A stretch of 64,000 bases of DNA from Pseudomonas tohonis (GCF_012767755.2 NZ_AP023189.1:186001-250000), one strand, 5' to 3'; positions 21,529-34,697 are shown, counted from the first letter of the stretch. The notes: generated by a model not told the origin, from the sequence alone. Numbers and translations: made by a program.

Positions 21529-23022
21529 TCAGAGCTTGATCCAGGTGGCTTTCAGCTCGGTGTACTTGTCGAAGGCGTGCAGCGACTTGTCGCGGCCGTT
21601 GCCCGACTGCTTGAAGCCGCCGAAGGGCGCAGTCATGTCGCCACCGTCGTACTGGTTGACCCAGACGCTGCCGGCGCGCAGTGCCTTGGCGGTCAGGTGG
21701 GCCTTGGACAGGTTGCTGGTCCACACCGCGGCAGCCAGGCCATAGACGGTGTCGTTGGCGATGGCGATGGCGTCCTCGACGTCGTCGAAGGCGATCACCG
21801 AGAGCACCGGGCCGAAGATTTCTTCCTTGGCGATGCGCATGGCGTTGTCCACGCCGTCGAAGATGGTCGGCTCGACGTAGGTGCCGCCGGTTTCCTCCAT
21901 CACGCGCTTGCCGCCGGCCACCAGCTTGGCGCCGTCGTCATGGCCGGCCTGGATGTAGGACAGCACGTTGTTCATCTGGGTGGTGTCGACCAGGGCACCG
22001 ACGTTGGTTTCCGGGTCCAGCGGGTTGCCCGGCTTCCAGGCCTTGATCGCCTCGACCACCATGGGCACGAACTTGTCCTTGATCGAACGCTCCACCAGCA
22101 GGCGCGAACCGGCGGTGCAGACCTCGCCCTGGTTGAAGGCGATGGCGCCCGCGGCGGCCTCGGCGGCGGCCTGCAGGTCCGGCGCGTCGGCGAAGACGAT
22201 GTTCGGGCTCTTGCCGCCGGCTTCCAGCCAGACGCGCTTCATGTTGGATTCGCCGGCATAGACCATCAGCTGTTTGGCGATCTTGGTGGAGCCGGTGAAC
22301 ACCAGGGTGTCGACGTCCATGTGCAGTGCCAGGGCCTTGCCCACGGTATGGCCGAAGCCCGGCAGGACGTTGAACACGCCCGCGGGGATGCCGGCCTCGA
22401 TGGCCAGCTGGGCGATGCGGATGGCGGTCAGCGGCGACTTCTCGGACGGCTTGAGGATCACCGAGTTGCCGGTGGACAGCGCCGGGCCGAGCTTCCAGCA
22501 GGTCATCAGCAGGGGGAAGTTCCACGGCACGATGGCGGCGACCACGCCCACCGGCTCGCGGGTCACCAGGCCCAGCTCGTTGTGCGGGGTGGCGGCGACT
22601 TCGTCATAGATCTTGTCGATGGCCTCGCCGCTCCAGCGGATGGCGCGGGAGGCGCTGGAGACGTCGATGTTCAGCGAGTCGCTGATCGGCTTGCCCATGT
22701 CCAGGGTTTCCAGCAGCGCCAGCTCCTGGGCATGGGCGTCGATCAGGTCGGCGAAGCGGATCATCACCGCCTTGCGCGCGGTGGGCGCCAGGCGCGACCA
22801 GACACCGGACTCGAAGACGGCACGGGCATCCTTCACCGCCAGTTCGGCATCGGCCAGGTCGCAGCTGGCGACCTGGCCCAGCACGCGCCCATCCACCGGG
22901 CTGATGCAGTCGAAGGTCGCGCCGGAGACGGCGTGGGTGTACTCGCCATGAATGAAGGCGCGGGTTTCGATCTGCAGGGACTTGGCGCGCTGTTCCCAGT
23001 CGGCGCGAGTCAGGGTGGTCAT
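21529..23022 (-). CDS. pauC: NAD(P)-dependent aldehyde dehydrogenase (PauC/KauB/PuuC)
   Basis: 497 residues, the standard length of class I/II aldehyde dehydrogenases. The cofactor motif FTGSTKIAKQ, the general-base glutamate in LEAGGKSPNIVF, the catalytic cysteine in NQGEVCTAGSR and the EIFGPVLSVIAF block are all present. In pseudomonads the gene at this place (PA5312, kauB or pauC) oxidises aminoaldehydes from polyamine and guanidine breakdown. A PuuR-type operator candidate lies upstream at 23182-23196 and a terminator downstream. Confidence 0.88.
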   Translation of the reverse strand: MTTLTRADWEQRAKSLQIETRAFIHGEYTHAVSGATFDCISPVDGRVLGQVASCDLADAELAVKDARAVFESGVWSRLAPTARKAVMIRFADLIDAHAQELALLETLDMGKPISDSLNIDVSSASRAIRWSGEAIDKIYDEVAATPHNELGLVTREPVGVVAAIVPWNFPLLMTCWKLGPALSTGNSVILKPSEKSPLTAIRIAQLAIEAGIPAGVFNVLPGFGHTVGKALALHMDVDTLVFTGSTKIAKQLMVYAGESNMKRVWLEAGGKSPNIVFADAPDLQAAAEAAAGAIAFNQGEVCTAGSRLLVERSIKDKFVPMVVEAIKAWKPGNPLDPETNVGALVDTTQMNNVLSYIQAGHDDGAKLVAGGKRVMEETGGTYVEPTIFDGVDNAMRIAKEEIFGPVLSVIAFDDVEDAIAIANDTVYGLAAAVWTSNLSKAHLTAKALRAGSVWVNQYDGGDMTAPFGGFKQSGNGRDKSLHAFDKYTELKATWIKL

Positions 23023-23181
23023 GGGGCGTTCCTCTTATTAGTCGATAAGTGCCGGATTCCAGACCCGGCACTGTCAAGAATTCTGCAAGGCCGGCATGCG
23101 GCCGGACCTGATCGCAACCCTAAACCAGAGGGCCCTGGATTTTCAATATTTTTGACAAAATTCAGCCAAACGCCCTTGTCA

Positions 23182-23196
23182 TGTTCGTTTTATTAA
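23182..23196 (-). promoter_or_regulatory. Candidate PauR/PuuR operator upstream of pauC
   Basis: The 15 bases TGTTCGTTTTATTAA match about 11 of 15 positions of the inverse of the PuuR box that I remember as AAAATATAATGAACA. It lies in the AT-rich 308-bp gap between the divergent pauC and cupin genes. The rest of that gap shows no other gene or clear structure. Confidence 0.4.
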
Positions 23197-23330
23197 ACAT
23201 AGACTCCAAGTCGGATCGCCCAGGCGTTTTTCCTCTCGCTCTTCGGGAGCGTGGAAAGACCCCACAGCCGGGCAGAATAAAAAACAGGCCCAACGAACGA
23301 GGGCCATCCGCCAGCCGCAACGGAACCGCC

Positions 23331-23693
23331 ATGAACATCGAATCCATCGTCGACTTCGCCAACAGCCCAGCCGCCGCCGAACACTACCGTCCCGCCCCCG
23401 AGAAAATCCTCAAGGGCGACCCGGAGCAGAGCGTGCGCAACCACTACGGCAGCCCGTGCGGGCAATTCAACGTAGGGATCTGGGAGGGCGCCATCGGCCA
23501 GTGGACGGTGAATTACACCGAACACGAATACTGCGAGATCCTCCAGGGCGTCTCCGTCATCCGCGACGCCGCCGGCAATGCCAAGACCGTTCGCGCCGGC
23601 GACCGCTTCGTCATCCCGGCCGGTTTCTCCGGCACCTGGGAAGTGCTCGAGGCCTGCCGCAAGGTCTATGTGATCTTCGAACAGGCCAAGTGA
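23331..23693 (+). CDS. Cupin-domain protein (DUF861/EutQ-like)
   Basis: 120 residues forming a single cupin barrel, with metal-ligand-type residues in WTVNYTEHEYCEILQG and the second motif AGDRFVIPAGFSGTWEV. The protein has no signal peptide. Members of this group often accompany amino-acid or polyamine catabolic genes and may act as small isomerases or regulators; no reaction can be assigned. It is divergent from pauC and could share its regulatory gap. The ATG at 23331 is preferred to the upstream open frame because family similarity begins at MNIESIVDF. A terminator follows. Confidence 0.75.
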   Translation: MNIESIVDFANSPAAAEHYRPAPEKILKGDPEQSVRNHYGSPCGQFNVGIWEGAIGQWTVNYTEHEYCEILQGVSVIRDAAGNAKTVRAGDRFVIPAGFSGTWEVLEACRKVYVIFEQAK

Positions 23694-23728
23694 TCCACCG
23701 CTTCACCTCCATGTTTGTCACCCCCTTG

Positions 23729-23752
23729 AGCCCGCGCAAGCGGGCTTTTTTA
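23729..23752 (+). terminator. Terminator downstream of the cupin gene
   Basis: AGCCCGC-gcaa-GCGGGCT followed by six T. Confidence 0.8.
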
Positions 23753-23789
23753 TGGGCGTCGTCGCAGTCGACGGCAAATCGCGGGCATG

Positions 23790-23815
23790 AAAAAGCCCGC
23801 CATGTAGGCGGGCTT
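23790..23815 (-). terminator. Terminator downstream of rpmG
   Basis: On the minus strand: the stem AGCCCGCC/GGCGGGCT with a 5-base loop, then TTTTT, about 22 bases after the rpmG stop. Confidence 0.8.
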
Positions 23816-23836
23816 CTTCGACAAGGGCCGGATCAA

Positions 23837-23992
23837 TTACTTGATCTTGGCTTCCTTGTAGATCACGTGCTTACGCACGACCGGATCGAATTTCTTGATT
23901 TCGATCTTGTCGGGAGTAGTGCGCTTGTTCTTGTCGGTGGTGTAGAAGTGGCCGGTACCGGCGCTGGACACCAAACGGATCAGTTCACGCAT
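23837..23992 (-). CDS. rpmG: 50S ribosomal protein L33
   Basis: 51 residues beginning [19 protein letters not shown] and ending VIYKEAKIK, an unmistakable L33. It is the second gene of the rpmB-rpmG operon, with a 10-base gap after rpmB. It lacks the cysteine pairs of zinc-binding L33 variants, so it is the zinc-free form. Confidence 0.98.
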   Translation of the reverse strand: MRELIRLVSSAGTGHFYTTDKNKRTTPDKIEIKKFDPVVRKHVIYKEAKIK

Positions 23993-24002
23993 GATTAGCT
24001 CC

Positions 24003-24239
24003 TTATACCTTCTCGCCGCGGGCGCGCAGTTCGGAGAGAACTACGTCGATACCACGCTTGTCGATGATACGCATGCCCTTGGCGGAAACGCGCAGACGCA
24101 CGAAGCGCTTCTCGGACTCGACCCAGAAGCGGTGGTGCTGCAGGTTCGGCAGGAAACGACGACGGGTTTTGTTGTTTGCGTGGGAAATGTTGTTCCCGGT
24201 AACCGGACCCTTACCGGTTACTTGACAGACTCTAGACAT
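24003..24239 (-). CDS. rpmB: 50S ribosomal protein L28
   Basis: 78 residues starting [19 protein letters not shown], standard for L28, with the [12 protein letters not shown] block. It is the first gene of the rpmB-rpmG operon; a good sigma-70 promoter lies about 150 bases upstream. This form has no four-cysteine zinc site. Confidence 0.98.
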   Translation of the reverse strand: MSRVCQVTGKGPVTGNNISHANNKTRRRFLPNLQHHRFWVESEKRFVRLRVSAKGMRIIDKRGIDVVLSELRARGEKV

Positions 24240-24385
24240 GCCTCAGCCCTCTAAACCTCATGCCCAACCCGGCATGGGTTGGCCGCTTGAACTCTCACTT
24301 GTGGGCGTTTTAGCGCCCGTCTCGTCAGGGTCTTACCGGCCACACAAAGACTGCGAAAGACCGGGCCCCTAGAAAAGAGCGCTGC

Positions 24386-24414
24386 TTTATATCAGAAACC
24401 CCCTGGAGCAGCAA
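24386..24414 (-). promoter_or_regulatory. Predicted sigma-70 promoter of rpmB-rpmG
   Basis: On the minus strand TTGCTG (24414-24409), a 17-base spacer and TATAAA (24391-24386) point toward rpmB. They lie in the 354-bp gap between rpmB and the divergent solute-binding protein gene. The remaining gap holds a long rpmB leader with GC-rich hairpins and no gene that I can support. Confidence 0.6.
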
Positions 24415-24593
24415 GGGCTGCGGCATCCGCGCGAAAGGCCTGGCATCGCAGGGGGCGCCTGCAACCGCATCGGCGCGGCCTGCATGAAAAATGACCGCTC
24501 GTCGCCAAAAGCGCGTTGCTCCGGCTCCGGCCATGGTCTAGCGTAAGGCCTTCGCCCGCAGCCCGCCCCGGGCCCTCGCACAAGGAGCACCCC

Positions 24594-26171
24594 ATGCGTC
24601 TCGCCGCCCTGCCCCTGCTGTTCGCCCCGCTGCTCGCCCAGGCAGCCAGCCTGAGCGTCTGCACCGAGGCCAGCCCCGAGGGCTTCGACGTGGTGCAGTA
24701 CAACTCGCTGACCACCACCAACGCCTCCGCCGACGTGCTGATGAATCGCCTGGTGGAATTCGACGCCCAGCGCGGTGAGCTGGTCCCGGGCCTGGCGCAG
24801 CAGTGGGAGGTCTCGCCCGATGGCCTGAGCTACCTCTTCACGCTGCGCCCTGGCGTGCGCTTCCATGCCACCGAGTACTTCAAGCCCAGCCGCGAACTGG
24901 ATGCCGAGGACGTGCTGTTCAGCTTCCAGCGCATGCTCGACACCGCCCACCCCTGGCACAAGGTGGCCCAGAGCGGCTTCCCCCACGCCCAGTCGATGCA
25001 ACTGCCGCAGCTGATCAAGGCCATCGACAAGGTCGGCCCGCTGCAGGTGCGCTTCACCCTGAACAAGCCCGATGCCACCTTCCTCGCCACCCTGAGCATG
25101 GGCTTCGCCTCCATCTATTCCGCCGAGTACGCCGGGCAGTTGATGCAGGCCGGCACGCCGGAGAAGCTCAACGCCCAGCCGATCGGCACCGGCCCCTTCG
25201 TCTTCAAGCGCTTCCAGAAGGACGCTGCAGTGCGCTACGTCGCCAACCCGGACTACTTCGCCGGCAAGCCGAAGGTGGACGGGCTGATCTTCGCCATCAC
25301 CCCCGACGCCAACGTGCGCCTGCAGAAGCTGCGCCGCGGCGAATGCCAGATCGCCCTCTCGCCCAAGCCGCTGGATGTCCAGGCCGCGAGCCAGGATGCC
25401 AGCCTCAAGGTGCTGCAGACCCCGGCCTTCATGACGGCCTTCGTCGGCATCAACAGCCAGCACCCACCGCTGGACCAGGCCAGGGTGCGCCAGGCCATCA
25501 ACCTCGCCTTCGACAAGCAGAGCTACCTGAAAGCGGTGTTCGAGGGCAGCGCCAGCGCCGCCAGCGGCCCATACCCGCCCAACACCTGGAGCTATGCCAA
25601 GGACCTGCCCGGCTACCCCCACGACCCGGAGAAGGCTCGCGCACTGCTGGCCGAAGCCGGCTTCAAGGACGGCTTCAAGACCACGATCTGGACACGCCCC
25701 TCCGGCAGCCTGCTCAACCCCAACCCCAGCCTTGGCGCCCAATTGCTGCAGGCCGACCTGGCCAAGGTCGGCATCCAGGCCGAGATCCGCGTGATCGAGT
25801 GGGGCGAGCTGATCCGTCGCGCCAAGGCCGGCGAGCACGACCTGCTGTTCATGGGCTGGGCCGGTGACAATGGCGACCCGGACAACTTCCTCACTCCGCA
25901 ATTCTCCTGCGCCTCGGTGCAGTCCGGCCTCAACTTCGCGCGCTACTGCGACGCTGCGCTGGACAAGCTGATCAGCGACGGCAAGACCCAGGGCAGCCAG
26001 GCCGACCGCGGCGCCCTCTATATAAAGGCGCAGCAGATCATCCAGGAGCAGGCCCTGTGGTTGCCGCTGGCACACCCCACCGCCTTCGCCCTGGCCCGCT
26101 CCGGCGTCGACGGCTACCAGGCCAACCCCTTCGGTCGCCAGGACTTCTCCCACGTCAGCGTGAAGCCCTGA
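24594..26171 (+). CDS. ABC transporter dipeptide-type substrate-binding protein (DppA family)
   Basis: 525 residues. A short signal peptide (MRLAALPLLFAPLLAQA) precedes a family 5 extracellular solute-binding protein with typical CTEASPEGFDVVQYN, NKPDATFLA and YANPDYF-like segments. Such proteins deliver di- or oligopeptides to DppBCDF. No permease genes are nearby, so it is an orphan receptor using a transporter elsewhere; by position it corresponds to P. aeruginosa PA5317 (reported as dppA5). The ATG at 24594 has AAGGAG seven bases upstream. The stop overlaps the next start (TGATG). Confidence 0.9.
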   Translation: MRLAALPLLFAPLLAQAASLSVCTEASPEGFDVVQYNSLTTTNASADVLMNRLVEFDAQRGELVPGLAQQWEVSPDGLSYLFTLRPGVRFHATEYFKPSRELDAEDVLFSFQRMLDTAHPWHKVAQSGFPHAQSMQLPQLIKAIDKVGPLQVRFTLNKPDATFLATLSMGFASIYSAEYAGQLMQAGTPEKLNAQPIGTGPFVFKRFQKDAAVRYVANPDYFAGKPKVDGLIFAITPDANVRLQKLRRGECQIALSPKPLDVQAASQDASLKVLQTPAFMTAFVGINSQHPPLDQARVRQAINLAFDKQSYLKAVFEGSASAASGPYPPNTWSYAKDLPGYPHDPEKARALLAEAGFKDGFKTTIWTRPSGSLLNPNPSLGAQLLQADLAKVGIQAEIRVIEWGELIRRAKAGEHDLLFMGWAGDNGDPDNFLTPQFSCASVQSGLNFARYCDAALDKLISDGKTQGSQADRGALYIKAQQIIQEQALWLPLAHPTAFALARSGVDGYQANPFGRQDFSHVSVKP

Positions 26172-26728
26172 TGGAGCTGGGCGAGCGCTATCTGCCGCAG
26201 TTCCAGTTCGTCGAGCGGCACCAGCTGCCGTTGCGGGCAACCGCGCGGCAGGCGCTGGACGCGGTGGGCGATCTCACCGTGCATGACGACCCGCTGGTGC
26301 GCACCCTGCTGCGCATCCGCGAGGCGCCAGCCCGCCTGGCCGGCGCACTGGGGCGCGAGAACCGCCTCAAGGACCGGCCACCGTTCGGGCTGCACGAGTT
26401 CACCCTGCTGGAGCGGGACGCCGACCAGGCACTGGCCTATGGATTGATCGGCCGTTTCTGGCGCAGCGACTTCGGGCTGGAGCGGGTGGATGACGCCAAT
26501 GCCTTCAGCGCCTATGCCGAGCCCGGTGTCGCCAAGCTGCTCATGGGTTTCCACTGCAGCCCCGGCACCGACGGCGGCATCGTCCTGCACACCGAGACCC
26601 GCGTGCACTGCCCGGACCGCCGCAGCCGCCTGCTCTTCACCCCTTACTGGCTGGCCATCCGACCGGCCAGCGGGCTGATCCGCCGCCGCCTGCTGGCAGC
26701 CATCCAGCGCCAGGTCGACGCGCCCTAG
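26171..26728 (+). CDS. Conserved hypothetical protein (DUF2867-like)
   Basis: 185 residues, soluble. The C-terminal half, with [19 protein letters not shown] and [17 protein letters not shown], resembles what I remember of the DUF2867 group, which has a START/SRPBCC-like shape; this link is from memory only. Translation is probably coupled to the binding-protein gene by a one-base stop/start overlap. Its stop overlaps the radC stop by four bases (26725-26728). Function unknown. Confidence 0.7.
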   Translation: MELGERYLPQFQFVERHQLPLRATARQALDAVGDLTVHDDPLVRTLLRIREAPARLAGALGRENRLKDRPPFGLHEFTLLERDADQALAYGLIGRFWRSDFGLERVDDANAFSAYAEPGVAKLLMGFHCSPGTDGGIVLHTETRVHCPDRRSRLLFTPYWLAIRPASGLIRRRLLAAIQRQVDAP

Positions 26729-27399
26729 AGCCAACCGTACTCGGCCATCGACAGCGGCTCGCCATCGCCCACCACGAAGTGGTCCAGCACCCGCACCTCG
26801 ACCAGCGCCAACGCCTCCTTCAGACGCTGGGTCAGCGCACGGTCGGCCTGGCTCGGCTCGGCGACCCCGGACGGATGGTTGTGGGTGAGGATCAGCGCGG
26901 CCGCGTTATGCGCCAGCGCGCGCTTGACCACCTGGCGCGGGTAGACGCTGGCGCCATCGATGGAGCCATGGAACAGCACCTCGAAGGCCAGCACCCGGTG
27001 CCGGGAGTCGAGGAACAGGCAACCGAACAGCTCGTGGGGTTCGTGGCGCAGCTGCGCCTTCAGGTAATCACGCACGGCCTGAGGACTCTCCAGCACCGAG
27101 TCGCGGCGCAATCCTTCAGCCAGGTGCCGCCGCGCCATCTCCAGCACGGCCTGCAACTGCGCGTACTTGGCTGGCCCGAGGCCGAGCCGGAGGCAGAAGG
27201 AATCGATGTCCGCCTCCAGCAGGGGACGCAGGCCGCCGAAGTCGTTGAGCAGGTGGCGGGCGAGGTCGACCGCGCTCTGCCCGGAGACCCCGGTACGCAG
27301 GAAAATGGCGAGGAGTTCGGCGTCGGTGAGGGCCGCCGCGCCCTGTTCGAGAAGCTTCTCCCGCGGGCGCTCCGCCGCAGGCCAGTGACGGATGCTCAT
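26725..27399 (-). CDS. radC: RadC family JAMM-domain protein
   Basis: 224 residues. An N-terminal helix-hairpin-helix region ([15 protein letters not shown]) is followed by an Mpr1/Pad1 N-terminal JAMM metal site, LTHNHPSG plus the downstream Asp. The family is called a DNA repair protein for historical reasons; its true biochemical role is unsettled. The start at 27399 ([17 protein letters not shown]) is the usual family N-terminus; 12 more upstream codons are open but unlikely. It is divergent from coaBC, as in many gammaproteobacteria. Confidence 0.93.
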   Translation of the reverse strand: MSIRHWPAAERPREKLLEQGAAALTDAELLAIFLRTGVSGQSAVDLARHLLNDFGGLRPLLEADIDSFCLRLGLGPAKYAQLQAVLEMARRHLAEGLRRDSVLESPQAVRDYLKAQLRHEPHELFGCLFLDSRHRVLAFEVLFHGSIDGASVYPRQVVKRALAHNAAALILTHNHPSGVAEPSQADRALTQRLKEALALVEVRVLDHFVVGDGEPLSMAEYGWL

Positions 27400-27535
27400 G
27401 GCACCTCCGTGGTTGAGCGGGGCCGCTGTTCCCATGCGGTCGCTGTGCTATCTTAATCCACCTTTTTTGCGCGGCGATTGGCCTGGGGAGGCGTCGTCGC
27501 CGCAGCGCAAATTCAAACATCCATAAGGCAGGCCT

Positions 27536-28744
27536 ATGCAGCGGCTCTATCGGAAACGCATCGTACTGGGCGTGGGCGGCGGCATTGCGGCCTACAAGAG
27601 CGCGGAGCTGGTTCGCCGCCTGCGCGACCAGGGCGCGGAAGTACGGGTGGTGATGACCCATGGCGGGCGCGAGTTCATCACCCCGCTGACCCTCCAGGCC
27701 CTTTCCGGCCACCCGGTGCACCTGGACCTGCTCGACCCCGCAGCCGAAGCGGCCATGGGCCATATCGAGCTGGCGCGCTGGGCCGACCTGGTGCTGATCG
27801 CCCCCGCTACCGCCGACCTGATGGCGCGCCTGACCCAGGGCGTCGCCGACGACCTGCTGACCACCCTGGTGCTGGCCACCGATGCGCCGGTCGCCCTGGC
27901 CCCGGCTATGAACCAGGCCATGTGGCGCGACCCGGCCACCCAGGCCAATGCCGAAGCCCTGGCCAAGCGCGGCCTGCACCTGTTCGGCCCCGCTGCTGGC
28001 AGCCAGGCCTGCGGCGACGTCGGCCTGGGCCGCATGCTCGAAGCCGACCAGCTCGCCCAGGCGGCCGCCGATCTGTTCCAGCACAAGGCCCTGACCGGCC
28101 GCCACGTGCTGATCACCGCCGGCCCGACCCAGGAGAACATCGACCCGGTGCGCTACATCACCAACCACAGCTCCGGGAAGATGGGCTTCGCCCTCGCCGA
28201 AGCGGCGGTGGAGGCGGGCGCCAAGGTCACCCTGATCACCGGCCCCGTGCACCTGCCCACGCCCGACCGGGTCAACCGCATCGACGTGGTCAGCGCCCGC
28301 GACATGCTCGCGGCCTGCGAGGCGGCGATGCCCTGCGACCTGCTGATCGCGGCGGCCGCCGTGGCCGACTACCGCCCGGAAGTGGTGGCGGCGCACAAAA
28401 TGAAGAAGGACCCCACCAGCGGCGAAGGCCTGCTGCTGCAACTGGTGCGCAACCCGGATATCCTCGCGACCCTCGCCGGGCGTGCCGATCGCCCCTTCAG
28501 CGTGGGCTTCGCCGCCGAGACCGAGAACCTGCTCGAATACGCCTCGCGCAAGCTCAAGGACAAGAACCTCGACCTGATCGTCGCCAATGATGTGGCCAAC
28601 CCCAGCATCGGCTTCAACAGCGAGGAAAACGCGATCACCATCATCGATCGCGCGCTGCACCAGAACAGCTTCGCGCAGACCAGCAAGGGCAAGATCGCCC
28701 GCCAGCTGATCGCCTTCATCGCCGAACGCCTCAACCAGGCCTGA
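27536..28744 (+). CDS. coaBC: Phosphopantothenoylcysteine decarboxylase / phosphopantothenate-cysteine ligase
   Basis: 402-residue bifunctional enzyme of coenzyme A synthesis. The N-terminal flavoprotein CoaC domain has the catalytic histidine in GHIELARWAD and the PAMNQAMW motif. The C-terminal CoaB ligase domain starts near ITAGPTQENIDPVRYITN and includes AAVADYRP. It is first in the operon coaBC-dut-algC-argB, with only 6 bases before dut. Confidence 0.97.
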   Translation: MQRLYRKRIVLGVGGGIAAYKSAELVRRLRDQGAEVRVVMTHGGREFITPLTLQALSGHPVHLDLLDPAAEAAMGHIELARWADLVLIAPATADLMARLTQGVADDLLTTLVLATDAPVALAPAMNQAMWRDPATQANAEALAKRGLHLFGPAAGSQACGDVGLGRMLEADQLAQAAADLFQHKALTGRHVLITAGPTQENIDPVRYITNHSSGKMGFALAEAAVEAGAKVTLITGPVHLPTPDRVNRIDVVSARDMLAACEAAMPCDLLIAAAAVADYRPEVVAAHKMKKDPTSGEGLLLQLVRNPDILATLAGRADRPFSVGFAAETENLLEYASRKLKDKNLDLIVANDVANPSIGFNSEENAITIIDRALHQNSFAQTSKGKIARQLIAFIAERLNQA

Positions 28745-28750
28745 GACCCC

Positions 28751-29206
28751 ATGCACTCACTGCAAGCCAAGATCCTCGACCCCCGCATCGGCCGCGACTT
28801 CCCGCTGCCCCAGTACGCCACCCCGGGCTCCGCCGGCCTCGACCTGCGCGCCATGCTCAAGGAAGACCTGACCCTGGAGCCGGGCCAGACCGTGCTGATC
28901 CCCACCGGGCTGTCCATCTACATCGCCGACCCGGGCCTCGCCGCGCTGATCCTTCCGCGCTCGGGCCTGGGCCACAAGCACGGCATCGTGCTGGGCAACC
29001 TGGTCGGCCTGATCGACTCCGACTACCAGGGCGAACTGATGGTCTCCTGCTGGAACCGCGGCCAGAGCGCCTTCACCATCGCCATCGGCGAGCGCATCGC
29101 TCAGCTAGTCTTGGTGCCAGTCGTGCAGGCGCACTTCGAGCTGGTCGACCAGTTCGACGAGAGCCAGCGCGGCGCCGGCGGCTTCGGTCACTCCGGCAGC
29201 CACTGA
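28751..29206 (+). CDS. dut: Deoxyuridine triphosphatase
   Basis: 151 residues, the usual size of the trimeric dUTPase that converts dUTP to dUMP and diphosphate. Conserved motifs are seen in order: [43 protein letters not shown] and the C-terminal [10 protein letters not shown] arm. It follows coaBC by 6 bases. Confidence 0.98.
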   Translation: MHSLQAKILDPRIGRDFPLPQYATPGSAGLDLRAMLKEDLTLEPGQTVLIPTGLSIYIADPGLAALILPRSGLGHKHGIVLGNLVGLIDSDYQGELMVSCWNRGQSAFTIAIGERIAQLVLVPVVQAHFELVDQFDESQRGAGGFGHSGSH

Positions 29207-29246
29207 TTCGGAACGACTTCAGGATGATCCGCGGGGGAGACCTTCA

Positions 29247-32772
<3,526 letters not shown>

Positions 32773-32799
32773 GCCTTCCCGAGGCCCAGGCGGTAGCCG

Positions 32800-32825
32800 A
32801 ATAAGCCGGAGCGATCCGGCTTATT
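32800..32825. terminator. Terminator downstream of argB
   Basis: An 11-bp perfect stem, AATAAGCCGGA/TCCGGCTTATT, around GCGA, 28 bases after the argB stop. Its T run is weak. Confidence 0.65.
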
Positions 32826-32907
32826 CATATCCGCGATCCGCCATCTCCGCTCTTGCCGTGGCGCGCCCGGGCGTCGAAGCTGGCCGCTCACTGCATGGAG
32901 CACGAGC

Positions 32908-33357
32908 ATGGCTGCCACACCCCCCTCCCTGAACGACTTCACCTTCCTTATGCCGCTGCGCGTGCGCTGGGCCGAAGTGGACCCGCAAGGCATCGTCTTC
33001 AATGGCCACTACCTGACCTACGCCGACGTCGGCATCACCGAATACTTCCGCGCGCTGGGCGTTCGCTACCCGGAGGACCTGGCACAGGACGGCGGCGACT
33101 TCTTCGCCGTGCGCACGCTCCTGGAATACCTGGCCCCGGCGCGCTTCGACGACGAACTGTCCATCGGCGTACGGGTAGGGCGGCTGGGGGGCTCGAGCCT
33201 CACGTTCAACATCGGTATCTGGCGCGGCGAGGCGGCCTTGACGGCGGGCGAGATCGTCTACGTCCACGCGGACGGCACGAGCCGCAGCAGCAAGCGGCTG
33301 CCGGACTGGCTGCGGGAGAAGGTCAGGGCATTCGAGCGGCGCGCCGCCGAGGATTGA
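32908..33357 (+). CDS. Acyl-CoA thioesterase (4-hydroxybenzoyl-CoA thioesterase family)
   Basis: 149-residue single hot-dog domain. The signature WAEVDPQGIVFNGHYLTY carries the catalytic aspartate of the 4HBT group; later residues include SLTFNIGIWRGE. Members hydrolyse acyl-CoA thioesters; the chain specificity is not visible. It is alone between argB and the convergent coiled-coil protein gene. ATG at 32908. Confidence 0.87.
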   Translation: MAATPPSLNDFTFLMPLRVRWAEVDPQGIVFNGHYLTYADVGITEYFRALGVRYPEDLAQDGGDFFAVRTLLEYLAPARFDDELSIGVRVGRLGGSSLTFNIGIWRGEAALTAGEIVYVHADGTSRSSKRLPDWLREKVRAFERRAAED

Positions 33358-33363
33358 TGCGGC

Positions 33364-33948
33364 TCAGCGCTGCAGCAGCTGGGCCAGGCGCTCACGGTCG
33401 GCGGCGAAGCCGGCCTGGGCATTCTTGCGGTCCTGCTGGTAGCGGGTGATGTCCTGCTCCAGGCGCTGCTGCTCGGCACGCAGGTTGTCGATCTGCGACA
33501 CCAGTTGCTCCGGCACCTGGCGCCCGGCGCGCTCGTTGTCGGCGGCCTGGGCCTGCAGGTTGGCCTGCTGGGTGCGCAGGGATTGCTGGTTGCCACGGGC
33601 CACGCTGATCAGGCCGTCGAGCTCGGCCAGCTTGCGCTGCAGGGCGCGATCGACATCCTCGACGCTGGTGTACAGGCGCAGCAGCTGCGCATCGGAGCCG
33701 GCACGGGCCTTTTCCTCCTGCATGCGCTTGCGCTCTTCCAGGGTGGGCGCCGGCGGTATGGTCTTGACCACACGGCCCTGGTCGTTGAGGACCTCGTAGC
33801 CCTTGTCGATGTACTGCGAGGGCACCCCGAGCCGGTCGAGCACAATCACGCCCTTGTCATTGGTGTAGCGATAGAGCTCGGCTTGCGCCAGAGCAGGCAT
33901 CAACACACCCATGAGCAAGGCAAAGCGGACTGCACCGGATTTCGGCAT
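33364..33948 (-). CDS. Secreted DUF4124 coiled-coil protein
   Basis: 194 residues. A signal peptide ends at LAQA; a short DUF4124-like module (ELYRYTNDKGVIVLDRLGVPSQY) follows, then about 130 residues of charged coiled coil rich in Gln, Arg and Glu. It is probably periplasmic. The role is unknown; DUF4124 is common at the N-terminus of gammaproteobacterial envelope proteins. It ends six bases after the stop of the convergent thioesterase gene. Confidence 0.8.
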   Translation of the reverse strand: MPKSGAVRFALLMGVLMPALAQAELYRYTNDKGVIVLDRLGVPSQYIDKGYEVLNDQGRVVKTIPPAPTLEERKRMQEEKARAGSDAQLLRLYTSVEDVDRALQRKLAELDGLISVARGNQQSLRTQQANLQAQAADNERAGRQVPEQLVSQIDNLRAEQQRLEQDITRYQQDRKNAQAGFAADRERLAQLLQR

Positions 33949-33974
33949 AGGGACACCCTGTCGTTGTTGGCGAA

Positions 33975-34616
33975 TCAGATTCCGTAGCTGGCGCGGTAGC
34001 TTTCGACCGCCGGCAGATACGTCTTCAGTTCAGCATCACCTGCGAGATATTCCAGCACCTGCTCCAGGGAGACGATGCTCACCACCGGCATGCCGAAGTC
34101 ACGCTCGACTTCCTGGATGGCGGACAGCTCGCCCTTGCCGCGCTCCTGGCGGTTGAGGGCGATGAGCACGCCGGCGGCCTGGGCCTGCTGCGCCTGGATG
34201 ATCTGCATGACCTCGCGGATCGCGGTCCCGGCGGTGATCACGTCATCGATGATCAGCACACGGCCGGCCAGCGGGGCGCCCACCAGGGTGCCGCCTTCGC
34301 CGTGATCCTTGGCTTCCTTGCGGTTGAAGCACCAGGGGATGTCGATGCCATGGTGCTCGGCCAGCGCCACCGCCGTGGAGGCGGCCAGGGGAATGCCCTT
34401 GTAGGCAGGCCCGAACAGCACATCGAAGGGAATGCCGCTGTCGACCACCGCCGCCGCATAGAAGCGACCCAGCTGCGACAGCGCGAGCCCGCTGTTGAAC
34501 AGGCCGGCATTGAAGAAATAAGGGCTGGTACGCCCGGACTTGAGAGTGAACTCACCGAAACGCAGTACACCGCGTTCGATGGCGAAGCGAATGAAATCGC
34601 GTTGATACGCCTGCAT
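33975..34616 (-). CDS. pyrE: Orotate phosphoribosyltransferase
   Basis: 213 residues. PyrE joins orotate and PRPP to make OMP. The PRPP motif [13 protein letters not shown], the N-terminal block [21 protein letters not shown] and the flexible loop [11 protein letters not shown] are clear. It is divergent from crc with 81 bp between starts, the arrangement known in pseudomonads. No pyrimidine attenuator was recognised upstream. Confidence 0.98.
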   Translation of the reverse strand: MQAYQRDFIRFAIERGVLRFGEFTLKSGRTSPYFFNAGLFNSGLALSQLGRFYAAAVVDSGIPFDVLFGPAYKGIPLAASTAVALAEHHGIDIPWCFNRKEAKDHGEGGTLVGAPLAGRVLIIDDVITAGTAIREVMQIIQAQQAQAAGVLIALNRQERGKGELSAIQEVERDFGMPVVSIVSLEQVLEYLAGDAELKTYLPAVESYRASYGI

Positions 34617-34697
34617 GTAAAAGCCCCGGACGGCACGGATTTAGCTAAATAGAAAGAGCTCGGGTATCATACACGCACGAGTTTTTAGGGGCCATTT

